DNA from: Symbiodinium natans
Lineage: Eukaryota > Sar > Dinophyceae > Suessiales > Symbiodiniaceae
DNA: 60,189 bases
NCBI GenBank assembly: GCA_905221605.1
Contig: CAJNDS010002515.1
Location: 323,321-383,509, forward strand
Direction: 5' to 3'
The position numbers and the translations under genes are program-made. Numbering within the stretch: position 1 is the stretch's first letter; each line of letters opens with the position of its first letter. Below, in pieces: positions 13,501 through 23,296 of this stretch. Below the pieces are notes generated by a model, which saw only the letters and a program-made list of their open reading frames with translations, did not search any database and was not told the origin of the DNA.

Positions 13501-16500
13501 GACTTGGGTCAAGCCTGGCCCCTAAGCCAACCCTAAACCGTCCTAAGTTCCTAAGTGCTAAACTCCAAGGGTCCAGCAAATTCCTGCTGCCCCACCGTAG
13601 TTAACTCGGCGACGGGCAAGATATGGTGAGTCCTCGAGAATCGCATTCCCTCCAAAAAATGAGAAGACGCGGTATTCAAAGTCCAAACAAGGCACCATCA
13701 CATTCAAGGTAGTCAGATGTTGTAATATCTCCTACATGAACTGGGTACCCTGCTCGGAGTACATTTCGGAGGTTTTGCAGAGCCAGCCGCGCTTCTACCT
13801 GAAGCCTAATAGATTCTAAACCTGGGTAGGCCCCTAAGCCCTAACCCCTAAACCCGAAACCCAGGCAGGCCCTTGGGATATTTTGTAATCTTCTCTTAAC
13901 CCCTTCAAAAGTGCCCCCTCAAACCCGAGAACCGCTCTGAGCCCCCCTCAAACCCCCAAATTTTTTAGGGGCGTGTAGTTCAAGGGCCCCCAAACCTTAA
14001 ACCCCCCTGAGATGGCAGCTGCAAGGACCCCAACGCCGTGCCGAGCTGCCCAAAAGACCTCGACATGCTCCTCTTGGCACAAAAAAGAGGTTCGGGTTGG
14101 GTTCCCCCACAGGATCGATCTAAAGAAGAGGCTGGTTGTTTTAACGATGCGCCCGCAAGCACCACCCGAAGGCCTGTTAAATGTCAGTTGTGTTTGTGTT
14201 TGTGTTGGTGTTTTTGTGTGCTTGTATGTTTGTGTGTGTAGGGCAGGGTTATGTACGCCCAGTTAAAGACGTGGGATCCCGAAACTAAAACAAGACTGGG
14301 CGCCCCTGTGTTTTCTTTGGTTACTGGCCGCTGGGGTGTAGAGCTTAGGGTTCAGAGCCAGTAGGGCTACATCCCTTAGCCTTAGATCCGTAGCAAAGTC
14401 GGAAGGGTTTCGGGTTCAGGGTTTAGCCCAGGTACTGGTCATCTATACCTGAGAGCATGCTGACGTTGCTTGGCATGGAACTTTGTGGACTCTGCCCCTG
14501 ACGCCGGCTGCCCCCCTTCACACCAGCAAAGACGGTCTGAATGAACACCTGAGAGCTTGCTATGCTAGGTTGGCCCTTGGGATATTTGATTCTTTTCCCT
14601 TCATTTTTTGGTGAGGATTCCGGAAGGCTTTCAGGGGTCTAGTGAACCAAAGCCCCATCTGCATCTGAACCGGAAGCCTTACACCCCAAACCCTGAGCCC
14701 TGAACCCTCCTCAATGCCAGGCGCGCAGTACTCAGCACGTGTGCAAGGGGGTTAGGGTTGAGGTTGGAGGGTTGAGGGTTCAGGGCTTATGTTTGAGGGT
14801 TTTCGGGTGCGGGTTTAGGGTTTGGCGAGGGTTTGGGGTTTAGGTTTGAGGGTTCATGGTTATTTGGGTCTTAGGTTTGAGGGTCGGGGGTTTAGGGTTT
14901 ATGTTTGGGGATGGGAGGCTTTTTGGGTTTAGGGCTTCAATGCACACGAAGGTCTAGCGCCGTGAGAGGGCTCGGGGCTGAACATTCAGAGATTGGATCA
15001 GAACTGCGAGGTAAATACGTGTGCTGTCACTTATATTCCGGCAGTACAGACTGCCCAGAATACCCATGGATCAGGGTTGTCAAGAGTTCGAGGTTTACCT
15101 ACCAGAACCTGATTCTTTCCGGTTCTTTTCATATACCCCCCCCCCCCCCTTGATAGGAGCGTTAAGTAACCTACAAAAAGGGAGGTTGGGGGCTCTTAAG
15201 ACAGGGTTTAGGGTTTACGGCGCCCCAGAATATGAATCCAGGTACAGTATCCGAACGTCGATCCTTGCTCAAGCCCAATAGAATACAACCCTAAACCCTA
15301 AATCCCAATGCCCCTCAGCCTAAACCCTACAAAGAGCTTAAGCCCTGAGTCACCCTTGGTATTTTGATGCTGTGGGTGTAGGGTTTGGGGCTTGGGGTTT
15401 AGGAATTTTTCAGACAGGATTCCTAGTAGTCTGTTGGGTTAGGATGCCTTTATAAATCCAAGTAAACGACAGAGTGCGCGTCGTGTCTCTCCGTTACTGC
15501 AGAGAGCCCGAAGACCCGCGAATAGACCCTAAACCCGAAGCCCTAGATCCGAAACCCGAAACCCTAGGCCCCAAACCGCAAACCCCAAACCCTAAACCCC
15601 AAACGCCAAACCCCAAACCCTAAACCCCAAACCCCAAACCCCAAACCCTAAACCCCAAACCCCAAACCCTAAACCCTAAACCCTAAATCCTAAGCTCCTC
15701 CAAAGGCTCTTCATGGCCATCTCGGGTGGCCTCAGCTGGGACGATGCGATGCGGCCCCTGCGCCAGGCTCCATAGGGCCTTCGGGTTTTAGGGCTTGGGG
15801 TTTAGGGTTTAGGGTTTGGGGTTTAGGGTTTAGGGTTTAGGGTTTGGGGTTTGGGGTTTCGGGTTTCGGGTTGGGGGTTTAGGGTTCAGGCCTTAGGGTT
15901 TAGGGTTTGAGGGTACACCCTGAACCCTGCACCCGCAACTCTACACTTTACACAGCTCCAAACTCTGAACCCTCAACCCACACCGTACACCCTGCACCCT
16001 GAAACCCTGAAACCCTGAAACCCTGAAACCCTGAAACCCTGAAACCCTCAAACCCCCCAACCCCCTAACCCCCAAACCCCCAAACCCCCAAACCCCCAAA
16101 CCCCAAACCCCCAAGCCCCCAACCCCCCAACCCCCCAAACCCCCAAACCCCCAAACCCCCAAACCCCCAAACCCCCAAAACCCCCAAACCCCCAAACCCC
16201 CAAACCCCCAAACCCCCAAACCCCCAAACCCCCCCCAAAACCCCCAAACCCCCAAACCCCCAAACCCCCAAACCCCCAAACCCCCAAACCCTCAAACCCT
16301 CAAACCCCCAAACACAAAGCTTTGTTGGGAGCTACAGGTCTCCAGCTTGGGTTTCGCTTTGGAGCCTTGGCAGCCATGCGATTTTGATTGAAACAGAGGA
16401 AAGCGATTTTGATTGAAGCGTAGGGAAGTTTAGGGTTCGGGTTTAGGGTTAGGGTTTAGGGTTTAGGGTTCAGGCTTCAGGGTTTAGGGTATAGGGCTTA

Positions 16501-19500
16501 GGGCTTAGGGCTTCGGGCTTAGGATCTAGGGCTTAGGGCTTGGGACTTATGTAAAACTTGTTCGTGCTAGGTGCTCGAGGGTGAGCAGGCTCACCAGCAG
16601 CAGTCCTTTGTGCCCTGCCCCGTTTGCATATCTGCCAGACGGGACGAGAGGCGCAAGACAGAACAGCATTAGCTACTGGGCCCTAGGTAAGCTGCTATAT
16701 AAAGCAAGACAGGGGAGTGCAGGTCCCCGAGATTTCACGAGCCTGCCATAAAGTCCAACCTTCCGTCAGCAAAGAAGCTTCGCAGCTGACGAAAGCTGTC
16801 AAGATGTGAGAAGGAGGTGCAGTAAGAGGACACTTTGCGGTGCTTCGGTTACATGTGCGGAAAGCAATACAGTCCACTGTGGTCCATGCAACACGTGTAT
16901 TGTACTTCCCGCACGCAAATAATCCGCCAGTCCCAAACGTCATTTGTCCAAGCTTTGGGCAGTTGCTTTGATTTGCCGGAGGCTCAACTGCGCACACTCC
17001 TCACAAGCACCCCGCGTGCGAAGATGTCAAACTCTAGTTCGTTCGTGGTGATCCCGAGGTGATTCTGTACATTGTAATTGCAGTGTTTGCGGTCCTCAAC
17101 GTAGTCACTGGCGTGTTCTGAAGCTTGGCTTCAGCTTTCGGCTTTCAGGCTTTTGGTGCGTCCTTATGATACTCCACTCAGGCATTGCGACCATAAACCC
17201 TAAACGCGAAACCCTAGACCATTGCAAGTGTTTGCCTAAACGCCAAACTGTCATCGCGTGAGCTGCGGTCTGAAATTGAATAAGCCCTAAACCCTCTGTC
17301 TCCTTGTCTCCTTAAAGAAGGGTAATATCTTGAAGCATCGTTGTCGTTGCGGTTCTGAGTGGGATATAGGGAGAAGTGCCCTAACATCCTGAGGTCACGA
17401 AGCCAGGTGTATGTTTCAGATCTTGTGGGGCTATGCTAAGTCATGGGTTTAGGGGTCTAGGCTTTCGGGTCCATTCTATGTTCTTGGAGGGGCCCTAAAT
17501 CTAAGGTGAGGGCCGGACATGAGAGTACAGGAACCCCAAGATGGGACCCTGCCGGTAGTTTAGTGACCTGCCTTGTGAAGAGCAGCCTCCACCTGTGTTA
17601 CTCCTTTTGGGTTAGGATTCCCTTTCAAGAATCTGCAAAGAAGGGGCACCCTTCTGTATTCTTAGTTTATTGGGTAGCATTGAAGGCCAGGGTGCCAAGG
17701 CATCTACATGGTTTTGTAGCCTCGTTGCCGCTTGAACGTTGGGGGTTTTGGCTTGAGGGGTGTCAAGCTGCATAAGCGGCAAGAGCAGCCCGACAGTTCG
17801 TCGTTCTTATAAGAGGCAACAACAAGAGCTAGGTTTAGGGTTTAGGATTTAGGATTTAGGGTTTACGTAGGCTGCAACTATGATCGGGTACTCCAACATC
17901 CTCCGTCGAAGTCGCATTGTCAACAGCGACAAAGTTTGTTCCTTGCGATCCACAATTAACGAAACAGCAACTACACTGTTCTTGACAATGCGCTTAAACA
18001 TTAGCTGGTTCCCCGCGATAAAGTAAAGGGCTTGCAGGAGGCTTCAAACATGTGTACCCAAAAAGCTTTGTTAGCCCTGCTAGATGGGCATTTCTCTTAA
18101 AATCGGGGACCCCTCAGGCGATACCCCCAAGGAATCATTACTGTAGTAAACCCTAAACCCTAAACCCTACACCCTAAACCCTCAACCCTCAACCCTCAAC
18201 CCTTAACCCTTAACCCTAAACCCTAAACCCTAAACCCGAAACCCTAAACCCAAAAACGGGTAGCTCTATTTTCGGAAGCTCCCAAAACAATTCCTACGGA
18301 GACAAGGCAACACGGCGATCGAAAGCGCCAGCGCGGATAAGGAGGTCCCCCGACTGCGGGGCTTTTCAGGGGATGCCTACTACCTTCAGGCGGCTTGGAG
18401 TTAGGGTTTAGGGTTTCATGACGGGTGGAGGCCCTTTGTTCTTGAAGAAATTCTATAACCCTGAACCTTACATCTGCCACAAGGCCTACACCCTGAACCC
18501 TACTTTGGCCTGGAGGGTCCTGGTTCCCCCCGCAGCTAAGCCCAACGTGTCAGGTGGCGACCATCAAGCAGGCGCGAAAGCGCGCAGCGCAGATCGATCA
18601 GCTCAAGGCAGTCTGGGAAGGGGAGCTGCTTGAGGGTTTAGGGTTTAGGGTTGGGGCAATATGACACCGTAACAAATGTAACAATAGAGCAATCTAACAA
18701 TACAACAATACTGAACTTTGACAATCTCTCACTGTAACCAATGTACCAACACAATGGATACGAATATAACACTATAGCAACTTAACAATATGCACAATCT
18801 CTTTCAAACCCTAAACCCTATATCGTAACTCCTAAATCCTGAATCCTAAATCCTGAATTCTAAGCTCCAAACCCTGAGCCCTAAACCCTAAACCCTATGC
18901 CCGAAGCCCCATACTTATACAATCTAAACACTGTACGGTTCCGGCCCTCAGATTGGGTTTAGCACTGAGGGCTCCCGGCTTGAGGGCTTCAGGCCTCAAG
19001 GTTATTGCAGTGTAGGGTTCAGGATCTAGGGTTTAGAGTTTAGGGTTTAGGGTTTGGGGTCTAAACCCTAAACCCTAAACCCTAAACCCTAAACCCTAAA
19101 CCCTAAACCCTAAACCCTAAACCCTAAACCCTAAACCCTAAACCCTAAATCCTAAACCCTAAACCCTAAACCCTAAACCCTAAGCCCTAAGCCCTAAGCC
19201 CTAAGCCCTAAACCCTAAACCCTCTGAACCCTCTGAACCTTTCGAAGGAAAGCTCTGCCCAGAAAGCATCTGAAGTCCCGCTGAGCTCAGGACATCTTCC
19301 AGGAGCTGGACCACTCCGGCTCCAACAACATCAGCCTGCAGGCAAGCCTCGCCACCTGGGTTTTGGGTTTCGAGTTTAGGGGTTTAGGGTTTCGGTTTGG
19401 GGTTTAGGGTTTAGGGATTTTTATGGAAAGTTTTTTGGGTGTGCGTCCCGGGGTCTTGACCGGATTTTGCTGAGCTTATTTTTCTTGCTTTTGTGGGTGT

Positions 19501-22500
19501 TGGGCGAGTTTTGTTTTTGCCTCGGAGCCGGGGCTTCCGGGGGGCCACAGGGCCACGGAAGACTCCAGAGCCTTCTAGGGCCTCCCGGGCCTTCTGGGGC
19601 CTCCATTTGTGCTTTTTTGGAGGCGCATCTGTGCAGTGCGGACTTGTTTTTACAAACAGCGTGCAAGCTTGGCTGGTCTTCCCCATCGAAATTCTAGGTT
19701 CCAATTTTGACTACATACAATTTCTAAGTTTGTCCTGGCCTTGAGGGTTTTGGGGTCGAGTATAAGCTTTAGGATGTAGCGTTTGGGATTTCAGGGTTTT
19801 AGGGTTTTAGAGGTTTAGGGTTTTAGGGTTTTAGGGGTTTAGGGTTTAGGGTTTTAGGGTTTAGGGTTTTAGGGTTTTAGGGTTTTGGGGTTTTAGGGAC
19901 TTGCAGGGTTTTATGATTTTTGGGGAATTTGAGGGACTTTTCGGGAATTTTGTGGATTTTTCGGGAATTTTCGGGAATTTTCGGGAATTTTCGGGAATTT
20001 TAGGGAATCTTAGGGAATCTTAGGGAATCTTAGGGAATCTTAGGGAAGTTTAGGGTTTTCGGGAATTTTATGGTTTTAGGGTTTTCAGGGTTTTAGGGTT
20101 TTAGGGAATTTTAAGAACTTTAGGAATTCTCGGGTTTTAGGGCTTGGGGTTCAGGGTTTAGGGTTCTCGTTCTAGGACATAGGGCTTGGGTTCAGCTTCA
20201 GGTCCGAGACTCTCTGAAAGCTCTCCTAGCCCCGATCCCACTGTGGGGGTTTAGGGTTTAGGGTTTAGGGTTTAAGGTTTAGGGTTTAGGGGGGTCTCCA
20301 CGCGTTTAGGCTTTGGAGTAAGGGGTTTTCGGCTTCAACCCTACACCCCAGAACCCCAAAAACCTTAACACCTTCAACCCCTAAAGCCCTAGAACCCCGA
20401 GCCCAAAACCCAAAACCCTAGAACCCTAGACTTTCCTCAAACCCTATAAAGCCCTTAACCCATTCAACCCTCAAAAGTCCTCAAAACCCCAAACCCCCTC
20501 AACCCCCTGGTTCCATGTCAAACACATGGGGGTGCCTGTGCCTGGTACGCCAGAGGCGCGCTTGTAACGACTGCCCACATGTCCTTGCCCTGGGGGGCTT
20601 AGGATGTTTTGGTTGCTTTCTTGCGGGTGCGCGGAGTTTAGGGTTTGGGTTTGTGCGCCCTAAGGCCCAGCTTATAGGGCCTTATAGGGTCCATAAGGGG
20701 GGAGGGGGGGGTTCAAGGTGGGTCGTAACCCAAGGTTCCCTAACCCTCTCCACTCCCTAAGCCACATGAACCTCCCTCCGCGGAGGACTCAAAAATCATA
20801 GTGAGATCTAGGGTTTGTATGGTTTAGGTTTTAGGGTTTAGGGCGGCCGGCACTGAAAGGACATGGAGGACGCCATCGACACCAAGAGGCTGTCGCACTT
20901 TCTGGACTCCTGGCGGGGCTGTGGATATGGAGGTAGTTGGCAGCCTGAAGCCCTAAACTCTCTACCCTAGAGTAGCTGTAGATAGATAGATAGAGAGAAA
21001 GAAAGATAGATAGATATTCTACCTATCTACACATACGTGCTTTTATTTCTGAGAGCACGGCCTGTGAAAGCACGCAGTTTCATGGTTGACAGAACGCCGC
21101 AGACAGCCGAGAGTTGCACCCGCGATCGTTCGGAAGGAAGGAGGGCAAGGAAGGGATTGCAAGGGGAAGGAAAGGAAAGGAGGGGAAAGGAAGGGAAAGG
21201 AAGGGAAAGGAAGGGAATGGAAGGGAATGGAAGGGAATGGGAGGGAATGGAAGGGAATGGAAGGAAAAGGAAGGAAAAGGAAGGAAAAGGAAGGGAAAGG
21301 AGGGGAAAGGAAGGGGAAGGAAGCAGGGAGGGAGGGAGGAAGGAAGGAAGGTGTGAACACCCGCAACCCTGCTTTGGTTGAAGGCTGCGGCAAAAACTGC
21401 AGACCTTGAGGGGTTTGCACTTCGGAGTTCGTAGAGTCGGAAGCAACAGTAGCTCTTGCAGATGATCCGCGGTGCCGAATTCTTCCCTGATCAGCGGTGC
21501 CCAGGACTCCATTGGGATTTCAACCGATGACGTTTGGACTTTCTTCATGCTGCTGGATAAAGATGAGAACGGCCCCTCGGCTTGGTCCCAAGCCTCAAGC
21601 TGCCTTCGCGTCTCAAATCCTCAGCTGCTCCCCAGGTGCCTTTGGAGACCTTTAGGGTTTTCGGTTCAGAGTTTAGGGTGTAGGGTTTAGGGTTTAGGGC
21701 TATCCCAGACACCCCCCCAAGCAAGGAACCCCTGAAGGCCCTTGTTCAGGAGCACTTGCGGGGACATTGGGCAACCCCCAGGCTGCCACACCCCGCTCCA
21801 GGGCGCACAAAAAAGGCTAAACCCTAAACCCTAAACCCTAAACCCTAAACCCTAAACCCTAAACCCTAAACCCCAAACCCTAAACCCTAAACCCCCTAAG
21901 CCCGAAGCCCTAAACCCTAAACCCTAAACCCTAAACCCTAAACCCCAAACCCCAAACCCCAAACCCCAAACCCCAAACCCCAAACCCCAAACCCCAAACC
22001 CCAAACCCCAAACCCTAAACCCTAAACCCTAAACCCTAAACCCTAAACCCTAAACCCTAAACCCTATGACAATCCTTTCAAAGACTTTTCGTACAAGGGG
22101 GAACTTCCCAAGGCGTAGGTTCTGGCGCTCAGGGCAAAAGAAGCCCCATCTGCTTTTAATGTAATAAAGAGGCCTTAATAACAGGAACAGGGTTTTGTGG
22201 GGGGAGGGGGGGTATTCTAGTGGACTCATGCCGGGACCAGATGGCAGCAATTATTCCGACTGCTGTATTATTCTTTTCTTGATTAGGAGGCCCCGGGCAC
22301 TCTGGGAACTTAGGCTCAGTTGGGCCATTGGGGGTTGCACGATCTTGGGAGTGCCAATAGAGGAACCCTTGTGTCGAAGAAGGCCTAGTGGAAGGAAGTC
22401 AAGGTTTAGCGCTTTCAACCCGCAAAGAAACTATCTGTCTTGTAGCCTACCCGAAACTCCCATGAGGGGCTTCTACAAGAGCAGCCTGCGAAAGATGTGC

Positions 22501-23254
22501 GTTTGGCTACATCCTAAGCACTGAGCCCAAAACCCCAAAAGCCACTGAAGAGCTCAGGCCTCATCGACATAGAGGACACCTGGGGGGCCACCGTTTGGAA
22601 GTTTGCATTGGCGCGGGCTGCTTTGAGTTTAGGGTAGTAGAATCATAAAAGGGACCATAAGGGAATATGATTACTAATTAGTCCGACCCCTATAGTAGCC
22701 CAAGAATTTGAACATTCATGGGCTCGGGTGATGACTGCGTCTTCGCGTCAGGAATTCACGATGGGCCACACATGCCATCTTCAGTCAAAGAGTCATGCTC
22801 GGAGAAGAGTTGAGGGTCTAGGGTTGCGGTCAGCCTGCTGTAGGCTCAGAAACACATCGGAAAAGTCAGTGAAGATGCGACCCGCAACAGTCCTCCTGTG
22901 CTGTGGTGAAGTGACCCTGGTAGGCCCCATGTTCGCAAGTCATGACTTAAGGTTTGGTTGTGGGGGTTTGGGGTTTTCGGGTTTGGAGTTTAGACGATGA
23001 GGGCTCATTAGTATACATCAACAACAAATCATGAGCAGCGCGAGGAGTTTGTATCCGGATGCATGCAGCTGAACGGCCCCGCAAAGAGCCACCGGGATTC
23101 GAAGTAGGTTTAGGATTCAGGGTTTAGGGTTTAGAGTTTAGGGTTCAGGGTTTAGGGGGTAGGGTTTTAGAAGGGTGTCAGGTTGGGACGTAGCTTCTTT
23201 TGGTGAACTGTATCAATCATGTTGGTTGCTCTGGTGCACAAATGCTGGGATTTT

Positions 23255-23296
<42 letters not shown>

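Noticed and set aside
14008-14090. [20 protein letters not shown] as a channel exon
   Set aside because: The exons at 13713 and 15706 join in phase with matching GC ends, so nothing is needed between them.
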